A DNA stretch of 64,000 nt from the NCBI GenBank assembly GCA_965368085.1, contig CBDULP010000008.1:33262-97261 (forward strand). The letters run 5' to 3'. Shown here piece by piece: positions 1-9,116 of the stretch. The position numbers and the translations under genes were made by a program. Each line of letters opens with the position of its first letter. Positions within the stretch are counted from its first letter, which is position 1. Origin of the DNA: Peptoclostridium sp965368085 (lineage in GTDB: Bacteria; Bacillota; Clostridia; Peptostreptococcales; Peptostreptococcaceae). The notes beneath the pieces were generated by a model. That model worked only from the letters and a program-made list of their open reading frames with translations. It had not been told where the DNA came from and ran no database searches.

Positions 1-834
1 GCTCGTCTTCAGCATCACAATATCTTCCCTGTATATGGCTCCTTGAGGGCAGCTGCTTATGCAGTCCCCGCACCTTATGCATTCGGGGCTATTTGGCTCT
101 ATATAGGCTTTTATGCCCATCTTGCACGACTTTTCGCATATGCCGCAGCTATTGCAGGCACGCTTGTCAACACCATACCTGTATATGCTCACCTTGTTGA
201 AAAGCGAATATATGGCCCCCAAAGGACATACGAATCTGCAAAACGGCCTGAATATGAGTATTGAAGAAATTATAGTAATAACCAAAAGCATGGTCTTCCA
301 TGCAAACAGCCAGCCTATGGCGCCTCTAAGGCTCTCGTTCATAAGCACAAGAGGGATTCCACCTTCCAGAGTTCCCGCAGGGCATATGTACTTGCAAAAA
401 TACGGATCGCTTATTCCAAGCTCGTCTCTCATTACAAGCGGAAGCAGTATCACGAATACGGCAAGCACTGCATATTTAAGGTATTTCAGTTTATTCCACA
501 TGCCCTTTACAATCACCTTTTGGGAAGGCAACTTGTTCAAAAGGTCCTGAAGCAATCCAAATGGACAGAGCCATCCGCATATGAACCTTCCAAATATTAT
601 GCCCATGAGCATCAAAAATCCGCTTATATAGAATGAAAATGTATATTTCATGCTTCCTATGACGGCCTGAAGCGATCCTATGGGACACGATCCGAGCGCC
701 CCAGGACAGGAATAGCAGTTGAGCCCTGGAACGCACACCTTTTTGAGGCTTCCCTTGTATATCCGCCCTTCGTAAAATCCCTTTAAATATCCGTTTGAAA
801 TCAAGGCGAAAACCGCCTGGACAATTCTTCGCAT
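1..834 (-). CDS. 4Fe-4S membrane polyferredoxin (NapH/YccM-like), partial
   Basis: Reading the minus strand from the ATG at 834, the frame stays open to the window edge (278 codons), so the C-terminus is missing. It shows cysteine clusters typical of NapH-like membrane iron-sulfur proteins: CVPGLNCYSCPGALGSCP near residue 34 and CGWLCPFG near residue 90, between hydrophobic segments. Two C-terminal ferredoxin motifs, CNSCGICEKSC and CIRCGDCISSC, follow. Such proteins pass electrons across the membrane. The gene starts one base after the stop of the small CXXC gene at 836-976 and lies downstream of a TlpA-like lipoprotein, so the three probably form one operon that moves reducing power to an extracytoplasmic thioredoxin. 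The family call is firm; the electron partner is inferred. Confidence 0.85.
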   Translation of the reverse strand, partial: MRRIVQAVFALISNGYLKGFYEGRIYKGSLKKVCVPGLNCYSCPGALGSCPIGSLQAVIGSMKYTFSFYISGFLMLMGIIFGRFICGWLCPFGLLQDLLNKLPSQKVIVKGMWNKLKYLKYAVLAVFVILLPLVMRDELGISDPYFCKYICPAGTLEGGIPLVLMNESLRGAIGWLFAWKTMLLVITIISSILIFRPFCRFVCPLGAIYSLFNKVSIYRYGVDKRACNSCGICEKSCKMGIKAYIEPNSPECIRCGDCISSCPQGAIYREDIVMLKTS

Positions 835-835
835 A

Positions 836-976
836 CTACCCTATACCTATGCACTCGAGGCATATGTTGACAGCCTTTTTAAGTACCGTTCCAACCTCTC
901 CCCTTGATATTCCAAAGAACATAAGGCCAAGCCCCATTGCGGCAATCACAGCCCTGACTTTAGATTCCCCTTTCAT
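836..976 (-). CDS. CD1871A-type small CXXC protein
   Basis: A 46-residue ORF too short for usual gene calling. Its ATG (974-976) follows a GGAGG-like site. The sequence has one hydrophobic stretch (about residues 9-22), then GISRGEV and a C-terminal CLEC pair in ICLECIGIG. This matches my memory of the short clostridial CD1871A family with a CXXC motif, which sits between TlpA-like and 4Fe-4S genes, as it does here. The protein is probably membrane-anchored with the cysteine pair near the membrane, consistent with thiol or metal-centre chemistry, but no biochemical role is known to me. It is separated by only one base from the polyferredoxin start at 834. Confidence 0.75.
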   Translation of the reverse strand: MKGESKVRAVIAAMGLGLMFFGISRGEVGTVLKKAVNICLECIGIG

Positions 977-1016
977 AGGATCCTCCCTTCACTTAAAATG
1001 ATTCTTTAAAATCCAT

Positions 1017-2114
1017 CTATTCCTGCATTCCCACGAGGACCGATTCTATTATGTTCTTGTACTCTTCCTTGCTTCTCGAACCCACAACAGGCTTTCCTAC
1101 CATGTTGCCCTCGCCGTCTATGAATACGGTGGTAGGATATCCCACAATAGTTGATACAAGACCTTTTTTAAGGTTAGTGTCCGGAATTATGTTTGTAAAC
1201 CCGACTCCCTTTACGTCTACTATCTTCCTTGCCATCTCTTCATTTTCCGCATCGGGAGTATCGCCTATTATTCCCACCACGTTGACGCCATTTGCCTTCA
1301 TCTCCTCGTAAAGCTGCTGGAGTTCAGGCATCTCATCTATGCACGGAGAACAATATGTCGCCCATATGTTTACCATAGTAAGCTTGCTGCCTTTGAATAT
1401 GGACATGTCCACATCGTTTCCATTTATGTCCTTCGCTGAAAAGTCCGGCACGCTTCCAACCTGCGCAAGCTTGTCGTCAGGCGAATGCGGCTCGAATGTC
1501 TTTATGCTCTCCTTGACCTTTTCCTTGTCTTCATAAAGCCCTCTGTAAAGCGTTGCAGATTCCTCCGAAAGACCATCTGCGTCCGGCTCATTATACGAGA
1601 AGTAGTATGCAAGATTGCCATTTTCTCCTATAAGTTCGTTGTTTTCAAACTTTGTATATTCGCCTATGCTTCCCATATTGTCTATTCTGTCCTTGTGCAC
1701 TATTATTATGTCGGCAATCTTTTTCTGGCTCGAAAAAACTTCCTTCCAAAAGCTTTCAGCCTCCTCCTGGCTTCCAAAGTCCTCGCCCTTTCCCTCTATT
1801 TCAGCAAGTTTTTCACTCGATATGAAGTCGTATGTTATTCTGCCATACATTGGATTCAAAGGCTCGTCAACAGGACCTAAAAGCATTGGATTGAGGTTTT
1901 CGCTCGTTTGCCATGACTGTGGAAACTCGAACTTGATTCCAAGCTCGTCTATTTTTATCAGATCATCGGCATTTTCCGCATTCTGCGCATCTTGTGCTTT
2001 TTCAGCGCTGCTTTCCATAGTGGTTTCCCCAGCGACACCCTCATCTTTTTTCGAACATCCAACCGCAGAAACTCCAAGAGCCAGCGCCAGCAACAGTGCA
2101 TATATCCTTTTCAT
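1017..2114 (-). CDS. TlpA-like thioredoxin-fold lipoprotein
   Basis: A protein of 365 residues with a lipoprotein signal (hydrophobic run then lipobox cysteine in VSAVGC, about residue 20). The N-terminal 200 residues form a domain I do not recognise. The C-terminal half is a redoxin/TlpA fold: VPDFSAKDINGNDV, then WATYCSPCIDEMPEL, whose YCSPC is the catalytic CXXC, and a cis-proline region VGYPTTVF. The protein should sit outside the membrane and reduce disulfides. The ATG at 2114 was chosen because GGAGG lies seven bases upstream; an in-frame ATG at 2132 has no such site. The gene leads into the CXXC and polyferredoxin genes, which plausibly supply its electrons. Confidence 0.85.
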   Translation of the reverse strand: MKRIYALLLALALGVSAVGCSKKDEGVAGETTMESSAEKAQDAQNAENADDLIKIDELGIKFEFPQSWQTSENLNPMLLGPVDEPLNPMYGRITYDFISSEKLAEIEGKGEDFGSQEEAESFWKEVFSSQKKIADIIIVHKDRIDNMGSIGEYTKFENNELIGENGNLAYYFSYNEPDADGLSEESATLYRGLYEDKEKVKESIKTFEPHSPDDKLAQVGSVPDFSAKDINGNDVDMSIFKGSKLTMVNIWATYCSPCIDEMPELQQLYEEMKANGVNVVGIIGDTPDAENEEMARKIVDVKGVGFTNIIPDTNLKKGLVSTIVGYPTTVFIDGEGNMVGKPVVGSRSKEEYKNIIESVLVGMQE

Positions 2115-2321
2115 GTCCATCCCTCCATACATTATTCTTTTCCAATTTATAAATACATTCCAGTAGTCTTTGTCAGTATCAAGCCAATTATATCACAGGC
2201 GTATGCAGCCAGTCCTTAACCCAACCTTAAAACAATCTGAAATCCACGCCAAAAAGAAGCGAGTTTTCGATTCCTTTTGGCAAAACACGTTGTTCCATTC
2301 AAAATTTTCATACTCCACAAA

Positions 2322-2828
2322 TTATATATGCTCTGCAAGCTCACTTATGTCCGAAAGCTTTACTGCGCCCTCGAAGTCAACTCCTATTCCAAAGCTCTTG
2401 AGCCCAAAGTGGCTTGCAAGCTCCATGTCGCCCCTTGAATCCCCAACAAGGAATGACTTATCAATTTCTGTTTCCGGATTGTCATCAATAGCATTTTGGA
2501 TCATTCCCGGCTTTGGCTTTATGCAGTTGCAATTTTCATGCCTCCCATGAGGACAGTAGTATATGTTCCTTACATTTATTCCGTTTTCCTCAAATATGTC
2601 CATCAATTTTTCAGTGTATTCATTGTAGTCTTCAATAGAATATGCATATTCCGGCTCCCCTATTATGTACTGGTTTGTTATTATTATGATCTCATATCCC
2701 TTTTCAAGTATTTTTCTCATGGTCTCAAGTGCCCCTTCTATTATTTCAGGCTCCTTTATGTCCTTCCACTTTTCGTCAGGATATCCCTTCACTATTGTGC
2801 CGTCCCTGTCCATAAAAGCAATTTTCAA
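2322..2828 (-). CDS. HAD-IIIA phosphatase (GmhB/HisB-N-like)
   Basis: A 168-residue haloacid dehalogenase phosphatase. Motif I is MDRDGT at residues 6-11 (nucleophile and acid Asp), motif II is IIITNQ, motif III is KPKPGM and motif IV is VGDSRGDME. A CPHGRHENCNC segment near residue 92 matches the zinc-binding loop of GmhB/HisB-N sugar- and histidinol-phosphatases. The start is TTG at 2828, nine bases after GAGGAGG; no better ATG exists. The substrate cannot be told from the sequence: heptose or other sugar bisphosphate, or histidinol phosphate, are family options, and no his or lipopolysaccharide gene is nearby. Confidence 0.82.
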   Translation of the reverse strand: MKIAFMDRDGTIVKGYPDEKWKDIKEPEIIEGALETMRKILEKGYEIIIITNQYIIGEPEYAYSIEDYNEYTEKLMDIFEENGINVRNIYYCPHGRHENCNCIKPKPGMIQNAIDDNPETEIDKSFLVGDSRGDMELASHFGLKSFGIGVDFEGAVKLSDISELAEHI

Positions 2829-2987
2829 GCTTACCGCCTCCTCGTAAATATTTCCACCAATATATTGTCATATGATATACGCCATCTCATATCTAATATA
2901 CACTAATTTGGGGGCTTTTTGCAAAACACATTGCCAGTATGCCAGCTGTCTAGTCTATATTCAATTTTTGAAATTTCTGCGCTCTTT

Positions 2988-3140
2988 TCAAGACTCAAAA
3001 ATTTCCACCTGATCATATTCAAATTTGGATATATAGCCTGCATCCTGCTTCACTTTTGCCTGTTCTAGAAGCTCCTTTGCAATATCCAGAGATTTTTGCA
3101 TTATATTGAGCTTTTCCGCACTGTACAAATAATCATAAAA
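2988..3140 (-). pseudogene. TolC-family outer-membrane-efflux-like fragment
   Basis: A 51-codon minus-strand frame bounded by stops, with no good start in frame, that reads like the helical core of TolC family proteins: SAEKLNIMQKSLDIAKELL followed by EQAKVKQDAGYISKFEYDQ. The pattern of repeated heptads followed by A-G-x-I-S-x-(F/L)-x-x-x-Q is the family hallmark at the end of a coiled-coil strand. Nothing on either side continues the protein, so this is a remnant. Two efflux systems in the window (MacAB-like and RND) could once have used such a protein. The assignment is by recognition only. Confidence 0.5.
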
Positions 3141-3438
3141 TCACTCCTCGTATTTTCATCTAATCAATTCATATATTGCATCCCTATTATAGGCTACATA
3201 TTTTTTGTAATGGTTTTATACTGGATTTGTGATGATTTTGTGATTTATGCTCCTCTTTTCTTCAACACCGTATGTTATTATGGTATATTCTCATTAGGGG
3301 ATATTCCGCAATAAATATGTCGGCTATAATGTGTCGGAACCTCTATTTCAACAATAACCACAAAACAATTTCCAGCCGATATTCACTATTCATATGCATT
3401 TTTAATATATTTGCATTTATGAAAGGAGCCTGTAACTT

Positions 3439-4122
3439 ATGGATAAAATAAATGTTTTGATAGTTGAAGACGAAGACCTTTTGAGATCGGCCGTTAAAAA
3501 ATACGTAGAACGCGAAGGGTTTACGGCACTCGAGGCCGAAGACGGCCAGGTTGCCATAGAAGTCTTCGAATCTGAGGAAGTGGACTTTGTTCTACTGGAC
3601 ATAATGATTCCCAAAATAGACGGATGGTCCGTAATGAGAAGGATAAGACGCTCGTCAAATGTTCCCGTGATAATGATGACCGCAAGGGGAGAAGAATATG
3701 ACAAGCTATTTGGATTCGAACTTGGGGTTGACGACTATGTGGTAAAGCCCTTTAGCCCAAAGGAACTCATTGCAAGAATGAAAGCCGTATTAAAGCGAGC
3801 CTGCGCTTCGCGAGATGTTAAGAGCAACCGTTTCAAAATCGGCAGCCTTGAAATCGACATGGATTCAAACGAAGTGCACCTTGACGGGACAGAGCTCAGG
3901 CTCACTCCGAAGGAATACGACCTGCTGGCGTTTTTATGCCAGCACTGCGACGTTGTTTTCTCACGCGAACAGCTTCTGAACAAGGTCTGGGGTTATGATT
4001 TCTTTGGAGATCTCAGGACTGTTGATACCCACATAAAGCAGCTTCGCGAGAAACTCGGCGACAATAAGACTTTTATAAAAACAGTCTGGGGAAAAGGCTA
4101 CAAGTTCAAGGCGGGTGAATAG
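3439..4122 (+). CDS. OmpR/PhoB-family response regulator
   Basis: A 227-residue regulator. The receiver domain (residues 1-115) has the acidic pocket VEDEDLL, the phosphorylated Asp in VLLDIMIP, the conserved MMTARGEEYD threonine region and the lysine in DYVVKPF. The C-terminal winged helix (about 130-225) has LTPKEYDLLAFL and RTVDTHIKQLREKLG, typical of OmpR-type DNA binding. The start follows AAAGGAGCC by eight bases. The histidine kinase start lies at the end of this gene (overlap or abutting), so both are co-transcribed. The target is unknown; the MacAB-like efflux operon at 6.7-9.8 kb is the nearest candidate, with one lipoprotein gene in between on the other strand. Confidence 0.93.
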   Translation: MDKINVLIVEDEDLLRSAVKKYVEREGFTALEAEDGQVAIEVFESEEVDFVLLDIMIPKIDGWSVMRRIRRSSNVPVIMMTARGEEYDKLFGFELGVDDYVVKPFSPKELIARMKAVLKRACASRDVKSNRFKIGSLEIDMDSNEVHLDGTELRLTPKEYDLLAFLCQHCDVVFSREQLLNKVWGYDFFGDLRTVDTHIKQLREKLGDNKTFIKTVWGKGYKFKAGE

Positions 4123-4123
4123 A

Positions 4124-5641
4124 TTGAAAAACAGCATACTCTCAAAGCTCTGGCTTTCCATAACCGCAATGGTAATGCTGATTCTAGTTGTAATATGGTG
4201 GTTCAACATATCGCTTCTGGACAAATTCTATCTCCAAGACAGGATAAACCGACTGTATGAAAAGGGCGAGTCGCTTTCTCAAATGCTTGGGCCAGATGAT
4301 ATTGAAAATTTAAAATCACTTGAAATGAAAAATCTTCCAATAAAGCCCATACTCCATACCCTAGACAATACCGTTCACGTAAAATCTTCCTTAAAAAATG
4401 CTTCCGGTGTTAAACCCGATATTAAAGCCGCTATAATAAATACCGACACGTTCTACTATGTTGACTTGGATAACAGGGCCATTCTCTATAAGAGGCTTTC
4501 ACTTCTTTTAAAAAGACCTGTCGGAAACATTGATGAAATAGAAAAAATCAACAAGAATTTAAACAAGGGGGAAAAGTTCAGCCAGAAGCTTTCTTCTGAA
4601 AGCGAACGAAGATTTCACACAATCATGGTAGGTGTTCCAGTCGAGGAAAATGGAGAAACAGAAGGCTATCTGATAATTTTTTCACTGGCCAAAAGTATAA
4701 ACGAGACGACATCAATCCTCAAAAGGCAGTTTGCCTTGATAGCCCTAATCTCAATTGCAGTGTCGTCACTGTTTGCGTTCATGCTTGCAAAATATTTTGC
4801 AAAGCCCTTACTTCTTATCAAGTCGGTTTCCGACTCCATATCAAAGGGCCGATACGGATTGCAGGTAAGCGTTAAAAACAACGACGAAATAGGCCTTCTA
4901 TCAAAGAGCATAAACAGGATGTCAAGAGAGCTCGCCAAAATAGAGGCGCTAAGGAGGGACTTCATAGCGAATGTAACCCACGAATTCAAGACCCCTTTGA
5001 GCGTTATAAAGACATATTCCGAAATGATAAGGGACATAGACATAGACGACCGTGACAGCATTTCATATGACGCAGGCGTTATACTCGACGAGACCGAAAG
5101 GCTCAACTCCATGGTATCTGACATGATATACCTTTCAAACATACAGTCTGACAATTCAAGTCTCAGCCCCGAAAAGATAAACGTATGCGACATGTTCAGG
5201 GATATAGTGGACAGGAGCATAAACGCAGCGTCTGCAGCCGGAATAAGCATCGTAAAGGAATGCGCCGATCCCGTGTTCATAACGGCTGATCGCGAAAAAA
5301 TAGAGAGATGCCTCATGAACTTCACAGTAAACAGCATAAACCATACTCCAAGCGGCAAAAGCATATATCTTAGGGCCGCCAAAAATAACGACGGCTCAGT
5401 GAAAATAAGCGTGCAGGACGAGGGCTGCGGGATATCCGAATCCGATCTTTCTTATATATGGGAGCGCTTTTACAAGGTTGACAAGGCCAGAAAGTCCGGC
5501 CCCAAGGGAACAGGGCTTGGAATGTCCATAGCAAAGGACATACTGGATATGCATGGATTTGAGTACGGAATTTCCAGTCGAGAGGGCGAAGGCACTACTG
5601 TGTACTTCAGCGCAAAACCCTCACATCCCGATCTCAAATAA
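4124..5641 (+). CDS. HAMP-domain sensor histidine kinase
   Basis: A kinase of about 505 residues and partner of the regulator just upstream. A membrane helix near residues 8-30, an extracytoplasmic sensor of about 170 residues, a second helix (IALISIAVSSLFAFML), a HAMP segment, then the H-box NVTHEFKTPLS, N-box MNFTVNSINHTP, G1 DEGCGI and G2 GTGLGMS. I prefer the TTG at 4124 because AAGGCGG lies nine bases before it; a GTG at 4115 in the same frame has no spaced ribosome site and would overlap the regulator by eight bases. The sensor domain is not one I recognise. A terminator follows at 5681. Confidence 0.92.
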   Translation: MKNSILSKLWLSITAMVMLILVVIWWFNISLLDKFYLQDRINRLYEKGESLSQMLGPDDIENLKSLEMKNLPIKPILHTLDNTVHVKSSLKNASGVKPDIKAAIINTDTFYYVDLDNRAILYKRLSLLLKRPVGNIDEIEKINKNLNKGEKFSQKLSSESERRFHTIMVGVPVEENGETEGYLIIFSLAKSINETTSILKRQFALIALISIAVSSLFAFMLAKYFAKPLLLIKSVSDSISKGRYGLQVSVKNNDEIGLLSKSINRMSRELAKIEALRRDFIANVTHEFKTPLSVIKTYSEMIRDIDIDDRDSISYDAGVILDETERLNSMVSDMIYLSNIQSDNSSLSPEKINVCDMFRDIVDRSINAASAAGISIVKECADPVFITADREKIERCLMNFTVNSINHTPSGKSIYLRAAKNNDGSVKISVQDEGCGISESDLSYIWERFYKVDKARKSGPKGTGLGMSIAKDILDMHGFEYGISSREGEGTTVYFSAKPSHPDLK

Positions 5642-5680
5642 CCTATATACCTGGTCTGCTGTCCCAAAAACAGCTTATAA

Positions 5681-5703
5681 AAAGAGCCTTCAGGCTCTTT
5701 TTA
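5681..5703 (+). terminator. Rho-independent terminator of the two-component operon
   Basis: AAAGAGCC, loop TTCA, GGCTCTTT with a following T-run. It closes the plus-strand operon and, being nearly symmetric, may also stop the convergent lipoprotein gene. Confidence 0.8.
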
Positions 5704-5733
5704 TATGTCGTATTTTCACAAATGTTTTACACT

Positions 5734-6483
5734 CTATTTTGCTTCGTCCATCCTGATTTCTTTCAATTCTATTCTTCCTTCGCCGCCCTCTGCCGCTTCT
5801 TCCAGAATAACGCCTATTCCAGCAGCATAATATTTGTTTTCCGACACTCCCGGCTCCAAAGGTGTCCACTCTTTAATTTTCAATACATCCGCATAGGTTC
5901 CATACCCTATGTTCACCGATTTTTCCAGGCCGATAACCTCAGCCATATCTTCAGCTTCACCAGAATAATATTCTTGGCGGTATGAATCTCCTGATTTTGG
6001 CTCAGCCTTCATAACTATGCCCGGTTGCGCTCCGTCAACACCCGCTTCCCATGAACCTTCCGTGCTTAAAACCTCACCGTCTTTAATCTCTTTTGAATCC
6101 TCTCCGAAATACCATACATCGCCATATTTATCTTGTGCAAACCAATCCAATGTATCTTCTTCCAATTCTCCGTCAATCCACACTCTATCTCTTACAACGG
6201 TACACTTAACCCCCATGACCTCTTTTTCTTCGCCAGTCACATATACTTCAACATGTTCAAAACCGTCTTCCGTCTCGCCCTCATAGACAAGAGTCCTGCC
6301 CACACTCAACGGCATGTACTGGTTGTCAATCACATCAACAAAATTTTCGGGATTTATTTCTGGCTTATATGATGTATCCAGTGTTCCTTCTTCCTCTGAA
6401 CCTTTACACCCGATGCTCAATAAGGCTACTATGCACAATGCCCCGGCAATCAATATTCCTTTTGTCTTTGCAATACTCCCCAT
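5734..6483 (-). CDS. Conserved lipoprotein of unknown function
   Basis: A 249-residue protein with a signal peptide ending in LLSIGC (lipobox, Cys about 26). The mature part is acidic and rich in beta-strand-like segments: MPLSVGRTLVYEGE, CTVVRDRVWIDGE, DWFAQDKYGDVWYFGED and EGSWEAGVDGAQPGI. I recall similar sequences in many bacteria annotated only as hypothetical; none has a role I know. It is convergent with the two-component operon and divergent from the efflux operon, so it could share regulation with either. The ATG at 6483 has GGAGG ten bases upstream. Confidence 0.75.
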   Translation of the reverse strand: MGSIAKTKGILIAGALCIVALLSIGCKGSEEEGTLDTSYKPEINPENFVDVIDNQYMPLSVGRTLVYEGETEDGFEHVEVYVTGEEKEVMGVKCTVVRDRVWIDGELEEDTLDWFAQDKYGDVWYFGEDSKEIKDGEVLSTEGSWEAGVDGAQPGIVMKAEPKSGDSYRQEYYSGEAEDMAEVIGLEKSVNIGYGTYADVLKIKEWTPLEPGVSENKYYAAGIGVILEEAAEGGEGRIELKEIRMDEAK

Positions 6484-6661
6484 TTTTCAAACACCTCCAT
6501 ATTCTAATTTTTATATTCATACCCCAATAACGCTGACCAAAATTTTTTCCGCATATGCTACTGCCGTCTGCTTTTTTCACCTTTTTTTCACACAGGCATC
6601 ATATTTCCATCATATTTTAAGTTTATACTGTAAATATATGAAAACTATAAGGAGGCAACTC

Positions 6662-7933
6662 ATGGAAAAAGTTATATCCCACAAACATACAAAAAAAGTT
6701 TTTTTAATTTCAGCCGCCGTGTTTGCAGTCATAATGATATTATTATTCAAGCCGGCTCCAGACACCGAGGAGCTTTCGCAAAATACATTTACAAGGACAT
6801 TTGCAGCTGAAATCGGTACATTGAAGGACTCATTCACATCAAACGGATATGTAGAACTTTCAACATATGACATATCATTCGACAGGGCCGGAATCATAAA
6901 CACCGTGAATGTCAACGAGGGGGACTTAATAGATTCCGGCACTCCCATAGCCTCCCTCGAAAGAGAAGACTATGAAAGCGCCGTTACAACCCAGAAAAAC
7001 TCTCTCGAGCAGGCAAAGCTTTCCTATCAAAAAAACACCCAGACCAGGCGACAAAATATTAAATCACTCGAAAATTCTCTTCTAAGCTCAAAAAACAGCC
7101 TTGAAAATGCGCAGTCGGAATACGAAATGGTACGCGCCGTGGAAAATGCTTACTCGAGTTTTGAAATAGATCAAAAAAGGCAGGCTTTGGAGTCATCCCA
7201 GCTGCAATACGACATCGCCCTGGACAAATACAACACTGAAAAGAACAGCTCAGTTGACGAGCAGATGGACCTTCTCTCCATTAGAAAAGCCGAAGAAAAT
7301 CTGAAAAACGCTCAGGAAGACCTTCAAAAATCAATGATATATTCGCCTATTTCGGGAACTGTGGTTGACATAAGCAAAAAAGAGGGCGAAAGAATAACAG
7401 AAGAGGAGACATTCATAAGGATAACAAGCGACAACAGCCTCTCAATAAAGACCGATGTTTCCGAAATCGATATAGCAAAGGTAGAGCTTGGAATGCCCGT
7501 ACAGATAAGTTTCAATGCGCTCGGCAGAAAAACTTACGACGGTAAAGTTGAGTTCATAGACCCTATAGCCACTGTCAGCAACAACGGAACTGTGACATAC
7601 GAGGTCAGCATATCAATATCTCAAACCAAGGAAGTGATCAAGGACGGAATGAGCTGCAGCATAGATTTCATAACAAGTCAGGCTGACAACGTTCTAATCG
7701 TTCCCAAAAAGGCTCTTTCAAGGTCAGATGGGCAGTACACCGTAACAGTTGTCGATGAAAATGGATCTGAAAATCAGAAAAATGTTGAGATCGGGCTCAC
7801 AAGCAGCATGTATGCGCAGATCACGGGCGGGCTTTCAGAAGGCGAGAAGGTCAAGGTCTCAGTAAACCTTGAAAGTTCGAGCCAAAGAGGCTCTATGGGC
7901 GCTATGCGAATGGGTCCAGGCGGCGGGCACTAG
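6662..7933 (+). CDS. HlyD/MacA-type efflux adaptor protein
   Basis: A membrane-fusion/adaptor subunit of 423 residues. One N-terminal membrane anchor (VFLISAAVFAVIMILLF), then a lipoyl-like half motif (INTVNVNEGDLIDSGTPIA), a long coiled-coil hairpin (about residues 105-210, rich in Gln, Glu, Lys and Ser), the second lipoyl half (IYSPISGTVVDISKKEGE), and beta-barrel and membrane-proximal domains. It ends in a Gly/Met-rich tail (GPGGGH). The ATG at 6662 follows AAGGAGG by six bases; the same frame runs open further upstream but without a ribosome site. It is followed by a MacB-like permease and an ABC ATPase, with which it should form an export or efflux complex. Confidence 0.9.
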   Translation: MEKVISHKHTKKVFLISAAVFAVIMILLFKPAPDTEELSQNTFTRTFAAEIGTLKDSFTSNGYVELSTYDISFDRAGIINTVNVNEGDLIDSGTPIASLEREDYESAVTTQKNSLEQAKLSYQKNTQTRRQNIKSLENSLLSSKNSLENAQSEYEMVRAVENAYSSFEIDQKRQALESSQLQYDIALDKYNTEKNSSVDEQMDLLSIRKAEENLKNAQEDLQKSMIYSPISGTVVDISKKEGERITEEETFIRITSDNSLSIKTDVSEIDIAKVELGMPVQISFNALGRKTYDGKVEFIDPIATVSNNGTVTYEVSISISQTKEVIKDGMSCSIDFITSQADNVLIVPKKALSRSDGQYTVTVVDENGSENQKNVEIGLTSSMYAQITGGLSEGEKVKVSVNLESSSQRGSMGAMRMGPGGGH

Positions 7934-7948
7934 AAATGGAGGATTGCC

Positions 7949-9106
7949 ATGAGGACTCGTGAAATACTTAGAAGCGTAATGATAAACATAATACAAAACA
8001 AAGCCAGGGTGTTTTTGACAACACTCGGAATAATAGTCGGATGCGCCACAATCATAATGGTCATAGGAATAGGCAACCAGTCCAAAAAGGACGTGGAAGA
8101 CAGATTTTCCTCGATAAACGCACAGACTGTAACAGTCATGTCCGACAGGGGTTCTGACCAGAAACCTTCCGAGAGCGACCTTGACTTTTTAACTAAATAC
8201 TCATCTTTGGCCGCCGGAATGACCATAAGCAATTCTTCCAGTGCGTCTTTGTCGTATGACACAGAATCCGTGGACGCGTCAGTGAACGGAGTATATGAAA
8301 ACTTTTTTTCCATAAACAATCTCGAAATAGAGTCAGGCGCGCTCTTGTCAGCTGAAGAAATAGCTGAAATGTCAAAGTCCGCCGTAATAGGAAACGACAT
8401 CGCATCAGAGCTTTTCAGCTTTGGAAGCCCTGTAGGCAGTAGAATTCTCATAAACGGCCAAAAGTATACCGTATCAGGCGTTCTGAAAAGGACTGGAAAC
8501 AGTTCAAGAGACCTTTGCGCTTACATACCTTATGCCGTTTTGAAATACTATGTGGGAGGGCCAAGCGCCTCGACCCAGATAACCGCGCTGTCTCCTTCAA
8601 TAGACGATGTCGTGGAACTTCAAACTGAAATAGAAGGCCTTTTGACAATGAAATATGAAACCAACCCATTCAGGATAAGGGATGTCGGCAGCATACTAGA
8701 AGCCGCCACTGAATCTGCCGGCACAATAGCACTGCTGCTTGCCTCAATAGGTGTCATAGTGCTCATAGTGGGCGGAATAGGCATAATGAACGTGCTTTTC
8801 GTGTCGGTAAAGGAAAGGACACGGGAGATAGGGATACTAAAGGCGCTTGGAGCTACGAAAAGGGACATACTCCTTAGCTTTCTTTTCGAATCCCTCATAA
8901 TAAGCTTCATAGGAGGCCTCATTGGCGTATTGGCTTCAATTGCCCTTATCCCATTGCTTGAAGTGTTTGATATAAATCTCCTTCTGACTCCAGGCGCATT
9001 CATAACGGCCCTTGGCTTTTCACTTATTGCCGGAACCGTGTTTGGCTACTATCCTGCCCTTCAGGCTTCAGGCTTAAAGACAATAGACGCGCTTAGATAT
9101 GAATAG
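7949..9106 (+). CDS. MacB/FtsX-type ABC permease
   Basis: A 385-residue permease. An N-terminal membrane helix (VFLTTLGIIVGCATIIMVIG), a large extracytoplasmic MacB-type domain (about residues 50-250), then three C-terminal helices of the FtsX fold (LLLASIGVIVLIVGGIGIM; the segment after VKERTREIGILKALGA; ALGFSLIAGTVFGYYPALQA). VKERTREIGILKALGA is the coupling-helix signature of this family. It lies 15 bases after the adaptor and the ATPase follows without a gap. Substrates of such tripartite systems include peptides and macrolides; the substrate here is unknown. Confidence 0.92.
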   Translation: MRTREILRSVMINIIQNKARVFLTTLGIIVGCATIIMVIGIGNQSKKDVEDRFSSINAQTVTVMSDRGSDQKPSESDLDFLTKYSSLAAGMTISNSSSASLSYDTESVDASVNGVYENFFSINNLEIESGALLSAEEIAEMSKSAVIGNDIASELFSFGSPVGSRILINGQKYTVSGVLKRTGNSSRDLCAYIPYAVLKYYVGGPSASTQITALSPSIDDVVELQTEIEGLLTMKYETNPFRIRDVGSILEAATESAGTIALLLASIGVIVLIVGGIGIMNVLFVSVKERTREIGILKALGATKRDILLSFLFESLIISFIGGLIGVLASIALIPLLEVFDINLLLTPGAFITALGFSLIAGTVFGYYPALQASGLKTIDALRYE

Positions 9107-9116
9107 GAGTGATAAA

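Noticed and set aside
43..550. Plus-strand ORFs over the polyferredoxin gene
   Set aside because: They are antisense shadows; the minus strand has the cysteine motifs and operon layout.
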